Part shown: positions 1-7,475 of the stretch, one piece after another
Position numbering within the stretch: position 1 is the stretch's first letter
How the letters are laid out: each line of letters begins with the position of its first letter
Source of the DNA: Planctomycetaceae bacterium
Lineage (GTDB): Bacteria > Planctomycetota > Planctomycetia > Pirellulales > Pirellulaceae
Direction of reading: 5' to 3'
DNA length: 37,457 bases
NCBI GenBank assembly: GCA_003506095.1
Contig: DNWZ01000838.1
Coordinates: 1 to 37,457, forward strand
Notes under the pieces: model-generated
Seen by the model: the letters and a program-made list of their open reading frames with translations, nothing else
The model's database searches: none
Told to the model about the DNA's origin: nothing
Translations under genes and position numbers: made by a program

Positions 1-939
1 TACGATGGCGGCGAAGTCCGATTGCCCAGCGGCGCGGTACTGAACCATTCCAATTCACCCACATTGCACGCATTGGTTGGAAAAACGCTCGTCACGACCG
101 ACGGCACGACCCTGCTTGGCGGCGATGACAAAGCGGGCGTAGCGATCATCATGGAAGTCGCCCATCACTTGATGGAACGTCCCAATCTGGCTCACGGGCC
201 GCTGAGAATCCTGTTCACGTGTGACGAAGAAATCGGACGCGGGACGGACAAGATCGATCTGGAAAAACTTGGCGCGACGGTCGCTTACACGATCGACGGT
301 GGTGGCATTGGCATGATCGATGTCGAGACATTTTCTGCCGATGCGATGCGAGTTACGTTCATCGGTCACAACATTCACCCCGCGATCGCCAAGGGGCAAA
401 TGATCAACAGCTTGCGCGGCGCGGCGACGTTTGTCGATTCGTTGCCCAAACTGGATCGAACCCCCGAGACGACATCGGAGCGCGATGGCTTTATCCATGT
501 TCATGACATTCACGGCGGAGTCGGTCGCTGTGAAGTTGATCTGATCCTGCGATCGTTCGTGGCCAGCCAACTAGACGATTTTGCCAGTTTGGTTATCGAG
601 GCCGCTGAAGCGGCAATCGCGAAAACGCCAGGCTTGAGGGTCGAGGTTCAACGCCGACGCCAGTATCGCAACTTGGCTGAAGGTTTGCAGACGTTACCCG
701 AAGCGGTGGCGTTGGCCAGTCAGGCGTTTGAGAATTTGGGTCATTCGCACCAGCTAGCGATCGTGCGAGGCGGAACGGACGGGTCGCAGTTGACCGAAAA
801 AGGCCTACCGACCCCCAACCTTTCCAGTGGTCAACACAACATTCATTCTGTGCTGGAGTTTGCCTGTTTAGATGAAATGACAGTCGCGACAGAGCATGCG
901 ATCGAACTGCTGAGGCTGTGGGGAGAAAAGCGGTCGTAA
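1..939 (+). CDS. pepT: Peptidase T (tripeptide aminopeptidase), 5'-truncated by window edge
   Basis: Cytoplasmic M20-family metallopeptidase that removes the N-terminal residue of tripeptides, using two zinc ions. The frame is open from base 1, so about 312 C-terminal residues are visible; PepT proteins are usually near 410, so roughly 100 residues lie upstream of the window. Family signatures visible in order: TTDGTTLLGGDDKAG with the metal-bridging Asp, DEEIGRGTD with the catalytic and metal-binding Glu pair, the YTIDGGG segment with a further metal-ligand Asp, GGTDGSQL near the C terminus, and SGQHNIHSVLEF supplying the last His ligand. No broken motif is seen. A perfect GC-rich hairpin follows seven bases after the stop. 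Family is certain; substrate range is inferred from the family. Confidence 0.95.
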   Translation, partial: YDGGEVRLPSGAVLNHSNSPTLHALVGKTLVTTDGTTLLGGDDKAGVAIIMEVAHHLMERPNLAHGPLRILFTCDEEIGRGTDKIDLEKLGATVAYTIDGGGIGMIDVETFSADAMRVTFIGHNIHPAIAKGQMINSLRGAATFVDSLPKLDRTPETTSERDGFIHVHDIHGGVGRCEVDLILRSFVASQLDDFASLVIEAAEAAIAKTPGLRVEVQRRRQYRNLAEGLQTLPEAVALASQAFENLGHSHQLAIVRGGTDGSQLTEKGLPTPNLSSGQHNIHSVLEFACLDEMTVATEHAIELLRLWGEKRS

Positions 940-945
940 AGATTT

Positions 946-964
946 CCCAGGCCATTGGCCTGGG
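946..964 (+). terminator. Hairpin just after pepT
   Basis: A perfect inverted repeat, CCCAGGCC (946-953) and GGCCTGGG (957-964), with a 3-base ATT loop. It begins seven bases after the pepT stop. No T-run follows, so it may be a Rho-assisted end, a processing or mRNA-stability element, or a weak terminator. Its position argues that the downstream kinase gene starts after it and not at an in-frame GTG at 918 inside pepT. Confidence 0.45.
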
Positions 965-1091
965 AACGACGGCCCCGGAAATGAAACTTATGCGTTGGCC
1001 CAGGACTGGTCGAGTATCGGGTAAGCTGGTTGCAGGCGAGTTGCAAGGGAATGGTGAACTGCGACGGGACCGACACTGGCGGGGTCGAGGC

Positions 1092-4000
1092 GTGCGAAAT
1101 CGAATCTATGAATGGGGACTGCGGGCGGCCGCAAAGCTGACGCCATGGCTGGCGGGCGGCGCTGTGGTGATGCTGATTGATTTTGCTACGCCGCCACAGT
1201 GGGGCGTGTCGGTTCTGTACATGGCACTGTTGCTGATCGCGTTTCAGTTCTTGGCCCGACGCCATATTCCAAGGTTGATCGTGGCGTTGGTGGCGCTCAG
1301 CCTGTTGCCTTACTTTGCCCGATTGCCGTTGCAGTTCGAACCGGTTCGTTTGTGGGTTCCGCTCGGTTTATTGGCGGCGGTTTACTATCACAACGACAGC
1401 CAGCGACGCCGCAAACGCCGACTGCTGATCCGCAAACAACTGCAGCGAAGCGTTAGGCGTCGGGCGATTCAGGTGCGACGAATCAACGAGGCGCTCAGGC
1501 GAGAAATCGCTCGTCGTCAAGCGACCCAGCAACGTCTGAACCGGACCGAAACGCACCTGCAGTCGTTGGCCCAGCGGATGCAGTTGCAGGTGATTCGCAA
1601 AGACATCGAAGGTGTGATCACGTATGCCAACGAAGCGTTTTGCCGCGGCATCGGTCGAGCGGTCAGTGAGGTGATCGGCAGTACCGATTCAGACCTCTAT
1701 CCGCCGGCTTTGGCAGATGCCTATCGATTGGATGACGAGCGGGTATTGCGATCGGGCGAAGCGGTCGATCATATCGAATCGCATCCGACTCCCGACGGCA
1801 AAACCGGTTGGGTGCAAGTTTTTAAAGCTCCCGATTATGACGACCAAAACAAGATCATTGGCATTCAAATGGTCTTTTGGGATGTAACCGACAGTTATCG
1901 CAAAACGGCGGAATTGCGACGCAGCGAAGCGCGAAAACGGGCGTTGTTCGATGCGGCCCGCGAAGCGGTTCTGCTGGTTGACGACCAGGGCTTGGTGGTC
2001 GAAGCGAACCCGGCCGCGGTAGCGATGTTGTCCAAGAGCGAAATGCCCTTGGCGGGGCATCGGTTGGTCGATATCGCACTGCCCGAATCATCGATTCAGG
2101 GACTCGGTGAGGAACCGCAAGCCGCGTTGGGAATGGGCACTGATTCCCAACCGGTTGAACGGCGGCGAGTGGCCGATCCGACGTCGCGGCCACCGCTTTC
2201 GTGGTCCGATTTGCCTCATGGCCAACGACGCGAAATTGTCTTGCGGCCCAGGGGCGAAGCGGATTTCCCGGCGGAAGTGTCGATTCATCCGATTCCGCTG
2301 GAGAACTCGATCGGACTGGCTATCTTCATTCGCGATGTAACGCTGCGTCATCGCACCCTTGCCGCATTGCGTGACGCCAAGTCGGCTGCGGAAGATGCGA
2401 GCAGGATCAAAAGCGAGTTCATGGCCAGCGTCAGCCACGAGATCCGCACTCCGCTTGGCGGAATCACAGGATCTGCCGAATTGCTTTCCCAAATGGATCT
2501 GCCGCCCAAGGCACAGCAGTATGTCGACATGATCCGTCATAGCGGCGAACTGCTGTCACGCGTTATCGGCGATATTCTTGATCTGGCGTCGATCGAGGCG
2601 GGACGGCTGAAAATCAATCCCGAACCGACCGATCTGCATCGCTGTGTTGGCGAAGCGTTCCGATTCTTGGCGACGCGAGCGATGGGCAAAGACGTCGAAC
2701 TGGTGTTGGACATTCGCCCCGGTGTTCCGCGTAACGCGGTGGTGGATGCCAACCGGCTGCGCCAGATCGTGATCAATCTGGCCGGCAATGCGATCAAGTT
2801 TACGCCTCAGGGACATGTCGTCTTGCGTGTTGCGGTCGAATCGGTCGGCGGCCAAGAGGGGGCCAACGCAAAGCCAGAGCGATGGTTGTGTTTGGAAATG
2901 ATCGACAGCGGGATCGGAATCGCGCCGCAGCGGTTAGAAAAGATCTTCGAACCGTTTGAACAAGGCGACTCTGGGACGACGCGACGCTTTGGCGGCACGG
3001 GTTTAGGTTTGTCAATCAGCGATCAATTGGTCAAACGGATGGGCGGTTCGATACAGGTGACCAGCGAACCGGGGCACGGCAGCACCTTCCTATGTGAGTT
3101 GCCGTTGGTAGAAGCCGAGCCCGATGAAACGGCGATAGCCGAGCATGCGAAGTCGCCGCCGAACCAGCCAACCGTTGCGGTCCAGATTGGTCATCCGATC
3201 CAGCGACGGGCAATCATCGATCTGCTGGTCAACTGCGGATACACGATTGCGGACGACGGTGAAACGAGAATCATCGACGTCAGTTTCACGGGTGAGGTCG
3301 CAAGCGGTGATTCCAAAGTGATTTGGCTGTCTCGCGTCGATGACCCGACTCCGCCCCAGCAAAAGCCCGACCAACCGATTTTGCTCAAACCGATCCTGCC
3401 CGACGACCTGCTGCGTTTGTTGAGGTCTGAGAAAGTCGAACCACAGGCTCATTCGCCTCGTTTGCCAAGTCGAGCTTTTGCGACAAACACACAGTCGTCG
3501 GCCAACGCATTGTCAGACGCGACTTGCCTGTTGTTGGTCGACGATAGCCCCGTGAATCAAGCTGTGATTCGTGATTTTTTGACGGGTGCAGGATACCACG
3601 TCGATTTGGCTAGCAGTGGGCAAGAGGCGATCAATGCGGCCGAGTTACGTCGTTATGCCTGTGTGCTGATGGATCTCCAGATGCCCGGGATGGATGGGAT
3701 CGAAGCGATGACGCAAATGGTGCTCCAAGACGAACGTCGAAGCCAACAACCGCCCCCGTTCATCGCGCTTACCGCACACGCCACTGACGACCATCGTCAA
3801 CGATGTTTGAATCATGGCATGAAAGCTTTTCTGGTCAAACCGATCGACCGCCAAGCACTTATCGACACCGTGGATGGTCTGGTGTCCGGTACATTGCCGC
3901 CAGTTGTTGATTCACATGCGATTGTGCCAGTAGTCTTCGCAACGGGGCTTGATGCGCTGCCATCACAAGATAAGGGCCCTTTCACGCCCGAAGAGCAACC

Positions 4001-4358
4001 GACTGGTAAGGGCGAAGACGATAACTCCGATCGATGGCGAGCTAGATTATTGAAGGCTGCGGGGAATGATCCTGCGACAGCCCGGTCGTTAACGCAAGCA
4101 TTTCTTGAGGAAGTGCCCCAGTTATGTGAAAACCTTACCGATTCGTTGGGCCGAAAAGACGCTCGTGCGGCTCGGATCGCCCTTCATACGCTGAAATCAT
4201 GCCTAAAGTACGTTGCGGAGCCGCTGGATTGGGAAGTCGCCGAACGTTGCGAAGCGATGGCGATGCAAGGAAACTTGAAAGAAATCACACCGCTGGAGCC
4301 CCAAGTTCAGGCGATCGCGAAACGGTGGGTCCAGCGGCTTGCACAATCAGTGCAATAA
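1092..4358 (+). CDS. Membrane hybrid sensor histidine kinase (PAS, HisKA, HATPase, pseudo-receiver, receiver, HPt)
   Basis: A BarA-like tripartite kinase carrying a full His-Asp-His phosphorelay on one chain. Numbering from the GTG at 1092 (1088 residues): three or four hydrophobic membrane segments at about 10-110, a basic coiled linker, two PAS-like sensor domains (about 155-390), the phosphorylated His449 in SVSHEIRTPLGG, then an HATPase domain with an N-box (NLAGNAIKF) and glycine boxes (DSGIGI, GGTGLGL). A degenerate receiver-like stretch follows, then a true receiver with Asp861 in LMDLQMPG, and an HPt domain with His1032 in LHTLKSC. The frame extends to a GTG at 918 inside pepT, but that leader crosses a hairpin and is Arg-rich and unlike coding sequence. 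ATGs at 981 and 990 are also possible starts. The signal sensed and the output regulator are unknown; no partner regulator is adjacent. Confidence 0.88.
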   Translation: MRNRIYEWGLRAAAKLTPWLAGGAVVMLIDFATPPQWGVSVLYMALLLIAFQFLARRHIPRLIVALVALSLLPYFARLPLQFEPVRLWVPLGLLAAVYYHNDSQRRRKRRLLIRKQLQRSVRRRAIQVRRINEALRREIARRQATQQRLNRTETHLQSLAQRMQLQVIRKDIEGVITYANEAFCRGIGRAVSEVIGSTDSDLYPPALADAYRLDDERVLRSGEAVDHIESHPTPDGKTGWVQVFKAPDYDDQNKIIGIQMVFWDVTDSYRKTAELRRSEARKRALFDAAREAVLLVDDQGLVVEANPAAVAMLSKSEMPLAGHRLVDIALPESSIQGLGEEPQAALGMGTDSQPVERRRVADPTSRPPLSWSDLPHGQRREIVLRPRGEADFPAEVSIHPIPLENSIGLAIFIRDVTLRHRTLAALRDAKSAAEDASRIKSEFMASVSHEIRTPLGGITGSAELLSQMDLPPKAQQYVDMIRHSGELLSRVIGDILDLASIEAGRLKINPEPTDLHRCVGEAFRFLATRAMGKDVELVLDIRPGVPRNAVVDANRLRQIVINLAGNAIKFTPQGHVVLRVAVESVGGQEGANAKPERWLCLEMIDSGIGIAPQRLEKIFEPFEQGDSGTTRRFGGTGLGLSISDQLVKRMGGSIQVTSEPGHGSTFLCELPLVEAEPDETAIAEHAKSPPNQPTVAVQIGHPIQRRAIIDLLVNCGYTIADDGETRIIDVSFTGEVASGDSKVIWLSRVDDPTPPQQKPDQPILLKPILPDDLLRLLRSEKVEPQAHSPRLPSRAFATNTQSSANALSDATCLLLVDDSPVNQAVIRDFLTGAGYHVDLASSGQEAINAAELRRYACVLMDLQMPGMDGIEAMTQMVLQDERRSQQPPPFIALTAHATDDHRQRCLNHGMKAFLVKPIDRQALIDTVDGLVSGTLPPVVDSHAIVPVVFATGLDALPSQDKGPFTPEEQPTGKGEDDNSDRWRARLLKAAGNDPATARSLTQAFLEEVPQLCENLTDSLGRKDARAARIALHTLKSCLKYVAEPLDWEVAERCEAMAMQGNLKEITPLEPQVQAIAKRWVQRLAQSVQ

Positions 4359-4425
4359 GCAGCTTGGGTACCAATCTGCGAAATTCAAGATGTCGCGAGT
4401 ATAAAATAGATTTGCAAGCATTGGA

Positions 4426-4453
4426 TTGAATAACTTCGAAAATACATTAAGAT
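4426..4453 (+). promoter_or_regulatory. Candidate sigma-70 promoter for the small lipoprotein gene
   Basis: TTGAAT at 4426-4431, a 16-base spacer, then TAAGAT at 4448-4453, in an AT-rich patch within the 207-base gap after the kinase gene. Transcription would start near 4460, giving a leader of about 105 bases before the lipoprotein ATG. Consensus match is good but not decisive. Confidence 0.45.
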
Positions 4454-4565
4454 CCTAGAGCGACTCGTGACATTTCGTTGCGAGAAACGGCGAAACCGTT
4501 CCGTGAGTGCGGGACGAATGGTTCGCAGTTCCGGTTTGTTTAGACCCATCGAAAAGTTGAATACT

Positions 4566-4763
4566 ATGAAATTCGTTTCCTTCCTGAAGCCTATGGCGTT
4601 GTTGGCAGTCGTTACATGTTTCTTCGCCGTTGGTTGCGGTGGCGAAACCGCAGCTCCTGTTGCTCCAGAAGCACCAGCCGTCGTTGAAGAACCAGCAATG
4701 GAAGCCGCTCCAGCAGAAGAAGCAGCACCAGCCGAAGAAGCAGCCCCGGCAGATGCTTCTTAA
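4566..4763 (+). CDS. Small Ala/Pro/Glu-rich lipoprotein
   Basis: A 65-residue predicted lipoprotein. The start at 4566 (MKFVSFLKPMALL) gives a short basic N-terminus, a hydrophobic core and a lipobox AVGC, with Cys26-like lipidation just before a run of low-complexity sequence. The mature part is about 40 residues made of Ala, Pro and Glu, with a repeated AAPAEE unit and a strongly negative charge. An in-frame start at 4467 would bury the signal peptide and is less likely. The gene has its own candidate promoter and a very strong terminator, suggesting a monocistronic and probably well-expressed message. No domain or known family is recognised. Function is unknown; an abundant envelope spacer or surface-charge lipoprotein would be one guess. 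Confidence 0.7.
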   Translation: MKFVSFLKPMALLAVVTCFFAVGCGGETAAPVAPEAPAVVEEPAMEAAPAEEAAPAEEAAPADAS

Positions 4764-4808
4764 TCGTTGGCCCAGTCCGCTTTTGTCGCGGCTAGGTAAC
4801 CAATCATC

Positions 4809-4850
4809 AAAACGACACGCGAAACTGAGTTTTGCGTGTCGTTTTTTTTT
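4809..4850 (+). terminator. Strong Rho-independent terminator
   Basis: Arms AAAACGACACGC (4809-4820) and GCGTGTCGTTTT (4834-4845) pair perfectly. They continue inward through a G-U pair and AAAC/GTTT to a TGA loop, a stem of about 17 pairs, with the last bases merging into a run of nine T (4842-4850). It ends the lipoprotein transcript. Because the left arm starts with A residues, it could also act weakly on the other strand. Confidence 0.93.
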
Positions 4851-5021
4851 CCGCTAGGGTTGAGAAAGCGTGACCAACGATTCGGCCAGCGGAAAAGGAG
4901 GCCAAAGCTGCGGTCGCTCGCCGGCGAGTCGGTTTGGGGTGCAGTGAAAAGTAGAGCAGTAGTGTCGAATGTGGTAAAACAATTGTCCCTGCTTCGCCGA
5001 CGCATCCATCCCAAGAGAAAA

Positions 5022-6611
5022 ATGATGCCCCACCTACGCATTTTGGTCGCGGTCACTTGCTCGCTTTGCGTTTTAGCCAGCCGATCCGCCAATGCCGACG
5101 AAGCCATAACGCTCGGTTTGCGATATCAGATTCCGGTCGCACCGCAAAGCGAACGATACCACACGTTGCATCGCGATGCCCAATGGTCCCCTTCTGCAAC
5201 GGCGATCATCGTTTGTGACATGTGGGATTCACACCACTGCTATCAAGCAGTTCAACGCTCGACGGAGCTCGCCCCGCGACTCAACCAGGTTTTGAATGAC
5301 GCGCGTAAACGTGGCGCGACCATCATCCATGCCCCCAGCGGTTGTATGGCCGCTTATACGAATCATTCGGCGCGGAAGCGAGCGATGGAAGCTCCAGCGG
5401 CGAACGGCTATCCAGATGAAATCGACAAATGGTGCTATACGATTCCCGCTGAGGAAAAAGTCAAGTATCCGATCGACCAGAGCGATGGTGGCGAGGACGA
5501 TACGCCCGAAGAACACGCTGCTTGGGAATTGCAATTGAAGAAAGAAGGGCGATCGGTCCGCGCTCCATGGCAAAAACAAATGGACTTGTTGACCATCGAC
5601 GAAGATCAGGATTTTATTTCTGACCAAGGCAAGGAGATTTGGAATATCCTGCAGTCTCGCGGAATCACCAATGTGATCTTGGCCGGCGTGCATACAAATA
5701 TGTGCGTTCTGGGCCGACCTTTCGGACTGCGCCGAATGGCTCAAGCGGGCAAGCAGGTGGTTCTGCTGCGCGATTTGACGGACACGATGTACAACCCAGC
5801 TGCTTGGCCTTACGTGAGCCACTTTTCGGGCACCGATTTGATTATCGACCATATCGAACGACATATCTGTCCCACGATTACCAGCGATCAATGGATCGGT
5901 GGCCAAGCGTTCCGTTTTGCTGCGGACAAGCGGCCCAAAATTGCCGTTGTTATGAATGAATCCGAGTACGACACCGAGCAAACGCTCACAAAGTATGTCG
6001 AAGAAAACCTTCGTCGCGATCATCGCATTGGATTCATTTATGGCAGCCAGGCGCAACCCGACACGTTCCCATCGATCGATTCGATCGCAGATGCCGATTT
6101 GTTGATTCTATCGGTACGGCGGCGGACACCGCCTGTAGGACAATTGAATGTGGTCCGCGGCTTCATCGCAGCGGGTAAACCTGTGATCGGCATTCGCACG
6201 TCGAGCCATCCGTTTCACTTGCGAAACGACAAACCCGCGGATGGTTTTGCTGATTGGCCAACGTTTGATGCTGACGTCAACGGCGGCAATTACACGAATC
6301 ATTATGGTAACGAATTGATCGCGACAGTAACGATGGTTAACCAGCAGTTTGATCATCCAATATTAAAGGGCGTTGATCAAAAACCTTTCAAGGCAGGCGG
6401 TTCCTTATATAAAGTCTCGCCCTTGGATCCCCGAGCAACCGTCCTTTTGATGGGGGCTATTGATGATCAAGCCCCCGAACCGATCGCCTGGACATTCGTT
6501 CGCCAAGATTCGGGGCGAACGTTCTATACGTCGTTAGGTGCTGCGAAGGATTTTGATAACCCTAGCTTTAAGACACTTCTGAGAAATGCGGTCGATTGGG
6601 CTTTCGAATAA
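5022..6611 (+). CDS. Secreted fusion: isochorismatase-like cysteine hydrolase plus ThuA-like domain
   Basis: A 529-residue two-domain protein. The ATG at 5022 was chosen because it places a signal peptide (ILVAVTCSLCVLASRSANA, cleavage near residue 25) at the N-terminus; the frame extends upstream to 4836, but that part crosses the preceding terminator. Residues 55-290 resemble cysteine hydrolases of the isochorismatase/nicotinamidase group, with IIVCDMWDSHH giving the catalytic-type Asp66 and GVHTNMCVL giving the nucleophile-type Cys228. The Lys of the usual Asp-Lys-Cys triad could not be placed with confidence. Residues 305-529 resemble ThuA/glutamine-amidotransferase-like folds (RPKIAVVMNE, DLLILSVRRRTPP, GIRTSSHPFHL, TSLGAAKDF). 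The substrate is unknown; exported location and ThuA pairing suggest carbohydrate or amide breakdown. It is convergent with the yebC-like gene. Confidence 0.82.
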   Translation: MMPHLRILVAVTCSLCVLASRSANADEAITLGLRYQIPVAPQSERYHTLHRDAQWSPSATAIIVCDMWDSHHCYQAVQRSTELAPRLNQVLNDARKRGATIIHAPSGCMAAYTNHSARKRAMEAPAANGYPDEIDKWCYTIPAEEKVKYPIDQSDGGEDDTPEEHAAWELQLKKEGRSVRAPWQKQMDLLTIDEDQDFISDQGKEIWNILQSRGITNVILAGVHTNMCVLGRPFGLRRMAQAGKQVVLLRDLTDTMYNPAAWPYVSHFSGTDLIIDHIERHICPTITSDQWIGGQAFRFAADKRPKIAVVMNESEYDTEQTLTKYVEENLRRDHRIGFIYGSQAQPDTFPSIDSIADADLLILSVRRRTPPVGQLNVVRGFIAAGKPVIGIRTSSHPFHLRNDKPADGFADWPTFDADVNGGNYTNHYGNELIATVTMVNQQFDHPILKGVDQKPFKAGGSLYKVSPLDPRATVLLMGAIDDQAPEPIAWTFVRQDSGRTFYTSLGAAKDFDNPSFKTLLRNAVDWAFE

Positions 6612-6664
6612 AACCCGATCCGAAAACCGAAGAGAAACGTGGATATGGCCAAGGCCAACAGAAC

Positions 6665-7417
6665 CTAGCCACGGTTCAGTTCTTCCATCAATTCGTCGCT
6701 CAATCGTAAATTGGTGCTGACGTTTTGAACGTCGTCATGATCGTCCAACATTTCCAAAAGTTTTAACGCTCCGCGAGCCGTTTCAGGATCGAGTTCAACT
6801 TCCGTTTGTGCGATTCGTGTCACTTCGTTGAACTCGACCACCAAACCTGCGACCGTCAATGCTTCGGCTAGCGCCGCAAAGCTATCTGGCGGGCAAGTGA
6901 CTTGCAGTTTCCCTTGCTCGTTCGTTGCGATATCGTCACCACCATGTTCCATCGCGACTTCCATCAGCCGTTCTTCGTCAGTGCCATCCGCGAAAACGAA
7001 CAAACCTTTGCGATCGAACAGATACGATACGCACCCGGTCGAGCCGAGATTGCCATTGTGTTTTGAAAACAGCAACCGGATTTCTGGAGCGGTTCGGTTG
7101 CGATTGTCAGTCATGATTTCGCACATGATCGCGACGCCACCAGGCCCATAACCTTCGTAGACGATTTCTTCGACGTCGCCGCCTTCGATTTCGCCAGTGC
7201 CGCGTTTGATCGCACGCTCGATGTTTTCTTTGGGCATGCTGACCGCCTTGGCATCATCGATCGCTTTGCGAAGGCGGATGTTTGCATCGGCATCTCCGCC
7301 GCCCATTTTCGCCGCAACGATGATCGCCTTGCTGAGCCGGCTCCAAGCCTTGCCACGCTTGTTGTCGATCAACGCTTTCTTATGTTTGATCCCGGCCCAA
7401 TGAGAATGACCTGCCAT
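6665..7417 (-). CDS. yebC: YebC/PmpR-family transcriptional regulator or translation factor
   Basis: A full-length 250-residue member of the YebC/PmpR family (usual length about 240-250). The N-terminus MAGHSHWAGIKHKKA and the following NIRLRKAIDDAKA and MPKENIERAIKRGTG are the family signature; EGYGPGGVAIMCEIMTDNRNRTAPEIR and GSVSYLF-like GCVSYLF segments follow. Members bind DNA as regulators in some bacteria, and more recent work on the family links them to relief of ribosome stalling. Here it is the last gene of a minus-strand run with nusA, infB and rbfA, which fits the translation-related role better than pathway-specific regulation. It lies 58 bases downstream of the endonuclease III-like gene and is probably co-transcribed with it. 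Confidence 0.95.
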   Translation of the reverse strand: MAGHSHWAGIKHKKALIDNKRGKAWSRLSKAIIVAAKMGGGDADANIRLRKAIDDAKAVSMPKENIERAIKRGTGEIEGGDVEEIVYEGYGPGGVAIMCEIMTDNRNRTAPEIRLLFSKHNGNLGSTGCVSYLFDRKGLFVFADGTDEERLMEVAMEHGGDDIATNEQGKLQVTCPPDSFAALAEALTVAGLVVEFNEVTRIAQTEVELDPETARGALKLLEMLDDHDDVQNVSTNLRLSDELMEELNRG

Positions 7418-7475
7418 GAGAGCATCTGGAAATGTGAGAAAGTCGTAAGAGTTTTTAAATGACAGCGGCAGCGAC

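Noticed and set aside
918..1091. N-terminal extension of the histidine kinase starting at a GTG inside pepT
   Set aside because: It crosses a perfect hairpin right after the pepT stop, is Arg- and Gly-rich, and contains no recognisable domain; a GTG at 1092 or ATG at 981 is more plausible.
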